Positions 1 through 8,079 of a DNA stretch of 39,134 nucleotides are shown here, in pieces. Origin of the DNA: an uncultured Pirellulaceae bacterium (GTDB lineage Bacteria; Planctomycetota; Planctomycetia; Pirellulales; Pirellulaceae); NCBI GenBank assembly GCA_937942355.1, contig CALDEW010000162.1, positions 1 to 39,134 of the forward strand, in the 5' to 3' direction. The notes below the pieces were generated by a model. The model saw only the letters and a list, made by a program, of their open reading frames with translations. It was not told where the DNA came from and did no database searches. Position numbers and translations under genes: made by a program. How positions within the stretch are numbered: position 1 is the first letter of the stretch; the number at the start of each line of letters is the position of its first letter.

Positions 1-393
1 GAATAACAGGTGTATCGTTTGCAACGTTCGCAGCGCTGAAAGAAGTTTCCCACTGTGAAACGATTGTTCACTCGCACGCGCGGGTCGTAACGATTGCGAA
101 AAGTCTGCTTTGAATGCTGGCATCGTGAGGTCGATGCTCGGGGCGGTCAAGGCTCCGCTCGAGACCAATCCACTTACAACATAAGCCCCGGCAGGTTTCA
201 GGCAGAGCTTCAACCTCCCGACAAATTGGCGGTCCCAAGAGGTCCCAGGATGCCAGCAAATATCTGGCTTGACCCTTTTTTGTAATTTTTCCATACTCTG
301 CCTCGCGTGATCAACACCAGCGGCCGTACGCTCGGCTGGGGGTGGGCTGGCCTAAGGAAAGGCCGTATTTTCTGTGGTGAATGGAGTTACCCT
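1..393. other. Left-edge region without a supported gene
   Basis: No convincing coding sequence. The two 63-residue ORFs in the track (68-259 minus, 94-285 plus) overlap each other in antiparallel, are rich in Cys, Arg and Pro and have no recognisable motif. The right part holds a plausible promoter and the leader of the SurA-like gene. A GTG at 307 opens the downstream frame early, but the 29 residues it adds do not look like protein that should precede a signal peptide. A short GGCCT/AGGCC hairpin lies at about 349-364. Confidence 0.6.
269..297 (+). promoter_or_regulatory. Possible sigma70-type promoter of the SurA-like gene
   Basis: TTGACC (269-274) matches 5 of 6 bases of the -35 consensus. 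It is followed after 17 nt by CATACT (292-297), which matches 4 of 6 bases of the -10 consensus. This would give a leader of roughly 90 nt before the chosen ATG at 394. Found by eye only. Confidence 0.4.
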
Positions 394-2241
394 ATGTTCG
401 CGAAATCGTCTTCGTTTTTTGCATCCACCGTTTGTGCTGTCTTTTTGGTGACCGTGCTATCTGCGCCCTCAGCATCGGCTCAACAAACGTCTTCAACGCC
501 GCGGCCTGTATCGCAAACCGGTCAGAAGCGAATTTCGACGATGGCCACCGTTAATGGTCGGCCAATCTCGCGTCAGCAATTGGCAAACGAAGCCATGCGT
601 CGTTTCGGAAGCGACGTGCTCGAGAGCATCATCAACAAACTATTGGTGATGAACGAGTTGCAAGCTCAGGGTATCGAGATCACCGAAGGCGACATCAATA
701 AAACCATCCGCGAAAAGGCCGAAAAGTTTGGGCTCTCTGCCGACCGTTACTTAAAGCTTATCGAAAGCAAGCGGAGCATCAAAATCGACCAATACAAAAA
801 TGACATCGTCTGGAATGAACTGGCCTTGCGCCGCATCGCCGAAGCTCAGATACAGGTCACTCCGGAAGAACTTGAGCGCCGAATGGAGTTTGAGTTTGGT
901 GCGAAGATTCAGGTGCGCCAAATTGCTTTGACTGATTTAGAAGCGGCGAAAACGTTGCGTGAAATTCTTCGATCTGAACCTGAGAGCTTTGAGAAACTGG
1001 CCAAACAACACTCCGTTGACACTAACAGTGCTGCCATGGGTGGGCTGTTACCGCCGGTCCGCCGAAACAGTGGATTTCCTGAATTTGAGAAGGTTGCGTT
1101 CGCGCTTCAGCCCGGTGAAATCTCTGAAGTCTTCAAAGTCGATGGCGCATTTTTGGTGCTCCGATGCGAACGTGTGTTCCCCGCTGAGGAACTGACCCAA
1201 GAACAGGTCACGCAGGTCCACGAACGTATTATCGAAGAAATCACGCGTGACAAACTTCGCGATTCCGCACTCGATCTATTCCGCAAACTGCAACAATCGG
1301 CTCAAATCGTCAACGTAATGAACGATCCTGAGCTTTCCAAACAGATGCCAGGTGTTGCCGCGACAGTCAATGGTCAGAAAGTGTTGAAAAACCAAGTTGC
1401 TGAAGAATGTATTACGCGCTACGGCAAAATGATGCTGGAAGTTGAGATCAATCGAACACTATTGGTTCAAGAGCTGGAACGAAGCGGCATGTCGGTGGAG
1501 CAAGAAGAGGTCACCGCCGAAATCGCGCGGGCCGCCGAACAAGTGAAGCAGCGTCTGCCCGGTGGCGAAGTCAACATTGATGAGTATCTGGCCTTTGTGA
1601 CCGGAAATGATAAGAGTAAGGTCGATTTCTACATCGAAGATCAAGTCTGGCCGACGGTTGCGCTTAAGAAACTGGTCGCCGACAAAGTTGAAGTGACCGA
1701 TGAAGATTTGCAAAAAGGCTACGATGCCAATTTCGGGCCGGGGGTCGAGGTGCTGGCGATCGTATTCCAAGACCAACGTTCAGCGACGAAAGTTTGGAAG
1801 ATGGCAGCCGCCAATCCGACGGCTGAGTATTTTGGTCAATTGGCTCACCAGTATTCGATTGAACCTGCGTCTAAAAACAATTTTGGCCAAGTTCCCCCCG
1901 TGAAGAAGTTTGGTGGCCAACCAGAGTTGGAAGCCGAAGCGTTCTCACTGTCAAAAAATGAAATCTCGAAAGTGATTCAATTGGGCGAACATTGGGCGAT
2001 TCTGTTTTGCAAAGGTCGCACCAATCCTCAAGTTGCTGATTTCGATGCGGTGCAGGATGAACTGCACAAGAACATCCACGAGAAAAAGATCCGCTTGGCG
2101 ATGCAAGACGAAATTCAGCGTATCCACCAAGATGCTCAAATCGACAATTATTTGACCGGGACGTCGCAAACTGGCAAAGCGATGGTGCGTTCAGCGCGTT
2201 CGAACGCCAACCGTATGCCCGTCGGTACTCGTCAGCAATAG
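394..2241 (+). CDS. Secreted SurA/PpiC-type peptidyl-prolyl isomerase with two tandem modules
   Basis: 615 residues from the ATG at 394. The ORF track starts at GTG 307, but ATG 394 has GGAG about 8 nt upstream and begins a clean signal peptide (MFAKSSS, hydrophobic core, then SAQQ). The mature protein is two copies of the same module. Module 1 has a SurA_N-like helical part starting TVNGRPISRQQL, then a parvulin-like domain with the FEKLAKQHSVD and GGLLPPV segments. Module 2 repeats this, starting TVNGQKVLKNQV, with FGQLAHQYSIE and FGQVPPV. Family knowledge: such proteins act in the periplasm as chaperones or proline isomerases for outer-membrane and secreted proteins. Module 2 has fewer of the usual parvulin residues and may be mainly chaperone. 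The family call is firm; isomerase activity is inferred. Confidence 0.85.
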   Translation: MFAKSSSFFASTVCAVFLVTVLSAPSASAQQTSSTPRPVSQTGQKRISTMATVNGRPISRQQLANEAMRRFGSDVLESIINKLLVMNELQAQGIEITEGDINKTIREKAEKFGLSADRYLKLIESKRSIKIDQYKNDIVWNELALRRIAEAQIQVTPEELERRMEFEFGAKIQVRQIALTDLEAAKTLREILRSEPESFEKLAKQHSVDTNSAAMGGLLPPVRRNSGFPEFEKVAFALQPGEISEVFKVDGAFLVLRCERVFPAEELTQEQVTQVHERIIEEITRDKLRDSALDLFRKLQQSAQIVNVMNDPELSKQMPGVAATVNGQKVLKNQVAEECITRYGKMMLEVEINRTLLVQELERSGMSVEQEEVTAEIARAAEQVKQRLPGGEVNIDEYLAFVTGNDKSKVDFYIEDQVWPTVALKKLVADKVEVTDEDLQKGYDANFGPGVEVLAIVFQDQRSATKVWKMAAANPTAEYFGQLAHQYSIEPASKNNFGQVPPVKKFGGQPELEAEAFSLSKNEISKVIQLGEHWAILFCKGRTNPQVADFDAVQDELHKNIHEKKIRLAMQDEIQRIHQDAQIDNYLTGTSQTGKAMVRSARSNANRMPVGTRQQ

Positions 2242-2274
2242 TCGATCTAGTGCATCATTACGTCTAATCTCTTG

Positions 2275-2365
2275 GGTAGTGGATGAGACCACGAATCCAG
2301 CGGCTGCATTAAACCGTCAATGGAAGGTTAATGGCAAGGCGGGACTCGTTGCCTCGTCCACTACC
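2275..2365. repeat. Long imperfect inverted repeat between convergent genes (possible bidirectional terminator or MITE-like element)
   Basis: GGTAGTGGATGA (2275-2286) pairs with TCGTCCACTACC (2354-2365), with one G-T pair. The pairing continues inward with three mismatches (ACGAATCC against GGGACTCGT), and an inner stem CATTAAACC/GGTTAATG closes the structure. The whole 91-nt stretch can therefore fold into one hairpin. It lies between the 3' ends of the SurA-like and DUF1559 genes, where a bidirectional terminator would be useful, but the arms are longer than a terminator needs and no strong T-run follows. Confidence 0.6.
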
Positions 2366-2396
2366 TCCAACTCTAAATCTCAGTTACGACCCAGCA

Positions 2397-3326
2397 CTAG
2401 TCACCGAATTGGACGACTTTTACTTCGCCGCCAGAGCGAGTGAAGGTCGCCCGATAGGGAATAAATGTAACGGCGTCTGATAAAAAACGCGTGCTCCCAT
2501 CGCACATGGCAACGTTGACTCCCTCGGAGTGATCGCTGCTGGGGGCCCTCCAATGTTTGCCAACTCTGAACGTTGCGATAATGTCGGGTTCATCCGCTTT
2601 GTATCCGTACAGCACTTGGCCATTGTGTTTGAATGACGACCACAAGAATGGATTGACGCGCGTGTTGTTTTTTGGGTTGCGACCGTCATATCGTTTTCGT
2701 TCTAGGAACAAAAAAGTGTTCGAGGTTCCGTCTTTTACCTCTTTGATGCCAATGTGGGAATCAAGAAAACCCATTCCGTTGCCGTCGCGATTGAAGGGAT
2801 ACCAGGGAAGTTGCCCACCCACATTGATCGCGTAGTCTTTGTGTTCGCCCTGTTCAAACCGTTTCGCAACAGAAGGGCATGAAAACAACGGCGGAGCATG
2901 GGTCGAAGCGAACTTGTTCACTTGATCCGAAACGTTAGAAGGGTGTTCGCCACTGAGCGAGTCATGCTGCCCGGTTGCATCGGAAACGTAGGCCGAATAG
3001 TTGAAGTCAATCTTATTGGCCAGTTGCTCCTGATCCAGAAAGGGCAAAAGAAACGTGGGCCACGTGATGTATCCGCCTCGCGCGGGCCCAAAGCCAATCG
3101 ACTTGTCTTCTCCTCCTACGGCAGAAGGCGGAAATCTTCGATTGGAATCGTGAAACAGGTGAGCCGAAAGTGCCAGTTGCCTCATGTTATTCAAGCAACT
3201 CGTTCGCCGCGCGGCTTCTCGAACTTGTTGCACCGCCGGGAGTAACATTGCGATCAAGATTCCAGTGATCGCAATGACGACCAAAAGTTCAACAAGCGTG
3301 AACGCCGTGCGAGATGGAGTTTTCAC
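2397..3326 (-). CDS. DUF1559 domain prepilin-like protein with H-X9-DG motif
   Basis: 309 residues with a GTG start. The N-terminus has a type IV prepilin-like methylation/cleavage signature and hydrophobic helix (RTAFTLVELLVVIAITGILI), followed by the planctomycete-typical LLPAVQQVREAARR. The C-terminal region has HSEGVNVAMCDG, which fits the H-X9-DG pattern of the DUF1559 (SBP_bac_10) family. Planctomycetes carry many paralogues of this family; they are thought to be processed like pseudopilins and sit at the cell envelope, but their function is not established. It lies 83 nt downstream of the PgsB-like gene on the same strand and could be read through from that operon, though nothing links it functionally. 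No clear ribosome binding site is visible. Confidence 0.9.
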   Translation of the reverse strand: MKTPSRTAFTLVELLVVIAITGILIAMLLPAVQQVREAARRTSCLNNMRQLALSAHLFHDSNRRFPPSAVGGEDKSIGFGPARGGYITWPTFLLPFLDQEQLANKIDFNYSAYVSDATGQHDSLSGEHPSNVSDQVNKFASTHAPPLFSCPSVAKRFEQGEHKDYAINVGGQLPWYPFNRDGNGMGFLDSHIGIKEVKDGTSNTFLFLERKRYDGRNPKNNTRVNPFLWSSFKHNGQVLYGYKADEPDIIATFRVGKHWRAPSSDHSEGVNVAMCDGSTRFLSDAVTFIPYRATFTRSGGEVKVVQFGD

Positions 3327-3409
3327 CGATGTTGCCGTTTCAAAAGAGGAGACGCGAATGGCATGGATGTCGACCGTGTACCGCCGACTCTTTACAACCT
3401 AAATCGGAT

Positions 3410-6400
3410 CTATAGATTTTTCAAACGCAATTTGTTCCGTACCTTTTTGGAGTCTTCCTTCAACCAACCGCCTTTTTGCCGTTTATTCAGTTTCCGAAGC
3501 TCAACAACGGCGCGTTGTCGACTGATACGGCAAGTCACATAGTCGCGGTAAATCAAGTCCGCTTTCTCGCGGCGACGAATCGAATCGTTCACGTCCAAGA
3601 ACTCTTCGGCCCATTGGTATGACCATTGGTGAAGGGTCTGCATGTGTTTCCGCAATTGAGAATTTTTTTCTGTTTCGCTGGGGGCATTGCTGAGTTTGGA
3701 TGACGAAGGTGAGGATTGATAAAGAGCGCTTTGAGCTTCGTCGACGCGCGTTTTTAACCCGTCCAGCTGCGATTGTAAGTCTGATCGTTGCAGCATTTTG
3801 TTGTTTCGACACTGCGCGATCGTTTCGAGCAATTTTTCGACGCAAAGTTGGCCGATCACCGGCATCGCCACCAACGCCGAAATCGCTTTCTCCGCCACCA
3901 CCAGTCGCCGGTCTTGGGTCGCCTCGCAGGCTTCGAAGCAAGTGTCCCAGGCTTGGAAACGATAAACAAAATCGAGCCCAGTCCCTTTAATGTTTTGCAT
4001 GCCCATCGTGCGTGCTAGGAAACCGGGTGGGATTTCTTGAATAATCTGACTGACGACCTCTTCGCCTGTGGCTTCTGAATCAGTAACGACGACCAGTTTG
4101 CGAGAGAACCAATGGCCAAGCATCGTTCGATACTTGTTGTCCAGAGGGTTGGCCATATTTTGGGGTGCGTCTTCGATCGCTTCGCGCAACTCACGGTATT
4201 CAGTGTAAGCACGGTTGAGCCATGATTGATGTTGGAGGATTGCCTCAACGTAGTCGCTGGAGATCGCAGCAGATTCCAACAATTCTTTCAGATTGCTATC
4301 GGGTGAAAGTGCACTGCCATCGATCGTTGGGGCAGGTTTCCCATGATCGCTGATTTCTTGGAGCACGCTGTTGATCATGTGTTCCAGCTGCGCGGTGATC
4401 TGCTTTTCCGCAACGGGTTGGCGGAAATTCCACGCCGTTTCCTTCAGTATCTCCAGCGCGTGCTCGGTGCTCCATGTGCCGTCATTCTGCTTCAGCGTCA
4501 TGGTCGCAGATTTTTCTTGCCATGCCTCGTCGATGAATTTTTTTAGACCGTTGAGGTTAGTGCCGATGAGAAAAAAGCGATCCGCGCTAATATCTTCGAC
4601 GATGATTTTCGCGAAGACGCGCGAACGCGGTACTCGATCGGCGCGATTGTTGATGACACCAACGATCCATGTTGTTGGCTCTGTCCAAGGGTCTTGTGTG
4701 TCGTACTTCAGACGTTTCCAGTTACCCATGCAGCCAAAACGCTCGTTCGCGGACATACCATTGGTAAATTCGATCCGCCGCGTTTTCACCTTCGATACCG
4801 GATGCGTTTTCAAAACCCCCAGATCAGGCACCAAATCGTCCGCCATTGCTTTGAGGGATTGCTCATGGGTCATTCCCAGATTCGCAGCCATCTGAGATAC
4901 CAGCGCGATATTGTCGGGATGCTCTTGATAGGGAAACCGTTCAAGAATGTCGTCGGTGATCAATCCCGACTGCAGCCAACCCACCGACTGCATCGTCGTT
5001 TGGTTTCGTTCACATTGGAGGGTGACGAAAGGCTTCATTTGCTCTTCGGTCGTCACCAGCAGGGATTTCTTTGGCACAAAACCGGAGATTGTTTCGGCGA
5101 CGTTGTAGCCGGCGGGACCTTGAATGTCTTCGTGATCGGGGTAGGTGTTGGTGATTGTGGCGATGTCGTCAAGCATCCATTGATGTTGCAGCACGTTGAC
5201 GTAGTCCGGGTTAAGAGCCATACACTCCCACAGGAAAACTGACGGTTTGAGTTTCGCGGCGATATTGATGAGGTTCCTCTGTTCCCAAATTGTGGCCTTG
5301 TCATAAGGACGAAAAAAAGGAATCTCCATGGGTTCGCCGAAGGCGTAGCTGTGAATGAACATCGCCTCGCATCCGGTGGTTTTGGAAACCAGTCCATGGC
5401 CCATGACACCCAGCAGGGCAGCTTTCAATCGTTCGGTTCCCGATTTTCCACGCGTGCCCCAGCCGCCAATGGAAAATGGAATCTTCTTGCGTGATTGGCG
5501 AAGCGAAAAATTCAACCACAAATGCCTTATCATGACCAACAACAGCGTTACGCACGCAAACAGGACCAATTCACCCAGCGAATTTTCGTAAGGTGAAGAG
5601 AAGTACTCGGTGAATCGTTTCAGGTGACCCACAAGTATTTCGTAGTGCGAGGCTCCCAATACATGCGTTGCTAAAGGTAGCAAGACCGGAGAAAGTTGAG
5701 TTACGTTCCCGAAGAATCTCGAGACGCTGGAATCCGTGATCGGCTGGGATTTCTCCTGCGCTTGCTTTGCGGGTGGTGCTTGTTCGGTTTCTGATTGATC
5801 GTATCGATGGGGTTTGAAAGAGATGTTGAAACCCAGTTCGATAATGGAACCAATGTAGGTATCCGCATCGGTCGTGCCGCCGTCCCAGTTGCGCAGGCTG
5901 GCGTACTTTGCGAAATCCCTGGTAAGTGAATAACAGGCGGCGATTCTTTGACCGATCTTAAGCGGTGGCGTGATGGACGTAACGCCTTGGCTGGAGACAA
6001 TTTTGATGGTGGCCGGTTTGAACCAGCTCATATTGAGCGCTGAAATCAGGTCGTCCACCAAAGGCAAAAATGGTCGCCAGGTACCATCGTTGGCAATCAT
6101 AAGGGGTTCGCCGGGAACTTTGGTTTCACTCAATTCTCCCAAAATTTGCGAGGGAGCTTTGAGTCGGGCCGTGCTGACGCGGCCGATGGTGTGTGGGTGT
6201 CCTTTTCGTTTGTCCGTTGCCGATCTTCGCATTTCGTGCACCAACCGCCACAGCCGTAGTCCAAAGACTGGACCGCGCGTGACGCGCATCCCCAACCATG
6301 TTCTCTGAACTTCGTAACCAAAATCATCTTGTGACAGGACGGCGAAGATGCGCGCCAGCGTTTCTTCGTCGACCCAATCAAACCAACGATTTGGATAGGT

Positions 6401-8062
6401 CCGCGAACGTCCGGGCTTGATTCGCGAAACGTCTTTGGCCAAACGTTCGATCAATCGGCTGGCCTGCTCATTGAGTATGCCCCAAAGGCGTTCGTTGCAT
6501 TGCGCTGCCCAGCGCCGAACAGGCACCGAAGCGTGGTTGTTTTGAAGCGATTGTATCGCAGGTTGAATCTGGCTTCTTATCAGTGTCACAATGGTAAAAC
6601 GCGATTGGTCTGGATCGCCTTGGGTCTGTGCTGCAAGTCTTGCCAGGCTTCTTTTGAGTACGTCGGTCGTCGCCCATAGCGCAGTTCTGAGCACAAATTC
6701 ATCTTGTTCACGTTTGAGCACATGTGGCAAGACTCTGAAAAAGCTAATGCTCTGCTGCGAGTGCAAACCAGGCCGCGCCGCAGTGCTGAGGGCCGATGCG
6801 CGAACCTTGGGGTCATCATCACTGAGAACTATTTGTCGCCACATGCGATGAGTCAATCGGTCATAAGAAAGAAACAACGCGTCCGCCGTTTTTTGTCGAA
6901 CGAAACTGCTGGTGTCCGGCTCCCAAGGTAACTCAATTTTGTGCCCGTCGCCTCGGCTGAGGAATTTCTCGATCAAGCTCCACGCGTGGCGACGCACAAA
7001 GATATCGTCTCCGGTGCCGGGACTACTCAAACGCTGATCAATAACATTCATCGCTGCGTCAGCAGAAAGATTCGAGAGAATCGTCAGTGCTTCGCATTGA
7101 ACCCAAACGTCAGCTGTTTTTTCTCGCGCCGAACGGTCAATGAATCCAAGCATCCGTTGGCTGACGATCGTCCATGCGATTCCGCTGGGCAATGCCTCCA
7201 GCATTATTCTTAGAGACTTTATTGCCGCACATTGAACCCGCACGTCTCCTTGGTATACAAAGGCTGGTAACAGCGATGCTTCGACCTTTAAGCGTTGCCA
7301 AATCCCTTTGATTCGATTGTTCAGATCGTCAGCGGCACCTCCGAAATGAGCCGCGTTAAGTTCTGTGGCGCGGTGAAAAATGTGAACCACGGTCGAAGCC
7401 AGTCGATCCAATGTGAAACACAGTAACAGTTCTTTCTCCCCTTGAAGTTTTAAAAATCGGTCGCTGAGCGCCTCTTCGTCGAACCAACGCGCGAATGCTC
7501 GTTCGTCTCTTACCAACGAGTCAGGATCCTGGTTTAAACATTGGGCGAAATGGAGGATCAGTTCCTTGCGAACCCTCTGTGTTGACGCCGCCGCCAAATT
7601 ACGACGAAACTGCTTATTTAGCGTGCTGAGCTTCGCAAGTTCTCCAAGCTGTGTTTCGATTTGTTGAAACAGGAAGTCGCAGAAAAAACGAGGAGCTTGG
7701 TTACCTTCGCGACCGTTCTGTAGGTTGATTTCATCGAGTAACCAGCGTTGATTGCTAAGCTGTCTGGCGTTGCGAACACTTTTTTCTGCAACCTGTTTTG
7801 TGTTTTTGATCCAATTTTGAAAGCCGGTGTCTAAGGTTGCGATGAGATTCGAGTTGAGTTTGACTTCATAGTCGTTGAGGCCTAACTCGAGTAGTTTGCG
7901 TACCTGTTTAAGCCCAATCGCCGAACCTAAAGATCGGAGCGTGGAACGTTCAGGCGGCTTTTTCGAAGGGTCTGGCTTGGCTAATTCTTCGATAGCGCGG
8001 ATTTGTTCGGTCTGAGACTTCAGGTGGTCTGTCGAAGGGTCAGATTGATCGACAGTCGCCAT
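3410..8062 (-). CDS. pgsB: Giant PgsB/CapB-like amide ligase with HEAT-like N-terminal solenoid and helical C-terminal extension
   Basis: 1550 residues, against about 390 for Bacillus PgsB. Residues ~1-800 are helical with HEAT-like repeats (DVRVQCAAIKSL, DVWVQCEALTIL, DPKVRASALS, VPVRRWAAQ). A transmembrane helix (LVLFACVTLLLVMI) lies at ~825-845. The ligase domain (~865-1190) matches PgsB/CapB in order: P-loop-like GTRGKSGTERL, KTTGCEAM, ECMALNPDY, NTYPDHEDIQGP, DNIALV, FTNGMSANE and NNRADRVPRS. PgsB is an ATP-dependent Mur-ligase relative that extends gamma-linked glutamate chains at the inner membrane together with PgsC. Residues ~1190-1550 are unfamiliar, include MGMQNIKGTGLDF, and end in a basic helical tail. 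It is the last gene of the six-gene operon, 17 nt after the outer-membrane gene. The ligase call is secure; glutamate as substrate is inferred. Confidence 0.9.
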   Translation of the reverse strand: MATVDQSDPSTDHLKSQTEQIRAIEELAKPDPSKKPPERSTLRSLGSAIGLKQVRKLLELGLNDYEVKLNSNLIATLDTGFQNWIKNTKQVAEKSVRNARQLSNQRWLLDEINLQNGREGNQAPRFFCDFLFQQIETQLGELAKLSTLNKQFRRNLAAASTQRVRKELILHFAQCLNQDPDSLVRDERAFARWFDEEALSDRFLKLQGEKELLLCFTLDRLASTVVHIFHRATELNAAHFGGAADDLNNRIKGIWQRLKVEASLLPAFVYQGDVRVQCAAIKSLRIMLEALPSGIAWTIVSQRMLGFIDRSAREKTADVWVQCEALTILSNLSADAAMNVIDQRLSSPGTGDDIFVRRHAWSLIEKFLSRGDGHKIELPWEPDTSSFVRQKTADALFLSYDRLTHRMWRQIVLSDDDPKVRASALSTAARPGLHSQQSISFFRVLPHVLKREQDEFVLRTALWATTDVLKRSLARLAAQTQGDPDQSRFTIVTLIRSQIQPAIQSLQNNHASVPVRRWAAQCNERLWGILNEQASRLIERLAKDVSRIKPGRSRTYPNRWFDWVDEETLARIFAVLSQDDFGYEVQRTWLGMRVTRGPVFGLRLWRLVHEMRRSATDKRKGHPHTIGRVSTARLKAPSQILGELSETKVPGEPLMIANDGTWRPFLPLVDDLISALNMSWFKPATIKIVSSQGVTSITPPLKIGQRIAACYSLTRDFAKYASLRNWDGGTTDADTYIGSIIELGFNISFKPHRYDQSETEQAPPAKQAQEKSQPITDSSVSRFFGNVTQLSPVLLPLATHVLGASHYEILVGHLKRFTEYFSSPYENSLGELVLFACVTLLLVMIRHLWLNFSLRQSRKKIPFSIGGWGTRGKSGTERLKAALLGVMGHGLVSKTTGCEAMFIHSYAFGEPMEIPFFRPYDKATIWEQRNLINIAAKLKPSVFLWECMALNPDYVNVLQHQWMLDDIATITNTYPDHEDIQGPAGYNVAETISGFVPKKSLLVTTEEQMKPFVTLQCERNQTTMQSVGWLQSGLITDDILERFPYQEHPDNIALVSQMAANLGMTHEQSLKAMADDLVPDLGVLKTHPVSKVKTRRIEFTNGMSANERFGCMGNWKRLKYDTQDPWTEPTTWIVGVINNRADRVPRSRVFAKIIVEDISADRFFLIGTNLNGLKKFIDEAWQEKSATMTLKQNDGTWSTEHALEILKETAWNFRQPVAEKQITAQLEHMINSVLQEISDHGKPAPTIDGSALSPDSNLKELLESAAISSDYVEAILQHQSWLNRAYTEYRELREAIEDAPQNMANPLDNKYRTMLGHWFSRKLVVVTDSEATGEEVVSQIIQEIPPGFLARTMGMQNIKGTGLDFVYRFQAWDTCFEACEATQDRRLVVAEKAISALVAMPVIGQLCVEKLLETIAQCRNNKMLQRSDLQSQLDGLKTRVDEAQSALYQSSPSSSKLSNAPSETEKNSQLRKHMQTLHQWSYQWAEEFLDVNDSIRRREKADLIYRDYVTCRISRQRAVVELRKLNKRQKGGWLKEDSKKVRNKLRLKNL

Positions 8063-8079
8063 GAGATTCTATGTGAGGG

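Noticed and set aside
68-285. Two overlapping 63-residue ORFs at the left edge
   Set aside because: They overlap in antiparallel, have no motif and no ribosome site, and composition looks non-coding.
4371-4895. 174-residue plus-strand ORF opposite the PgsB-like gene
   Set aside because: It is fully antisense to the conserved ligase motifs, Cys/Ser/Phe-rich and without any signature. The same applies to 4694-5242.
5400-5500. Reading the ligase as a peptidoglycan Mur ligase or folylpolyglutamate synthase
   Set aside because: The specific run KTTGCEAM, ECMALNPDY, FTNGMSANE and NNRADRV follows PgsB/CapB, and it sits in an operon with a PgsC-like gene.
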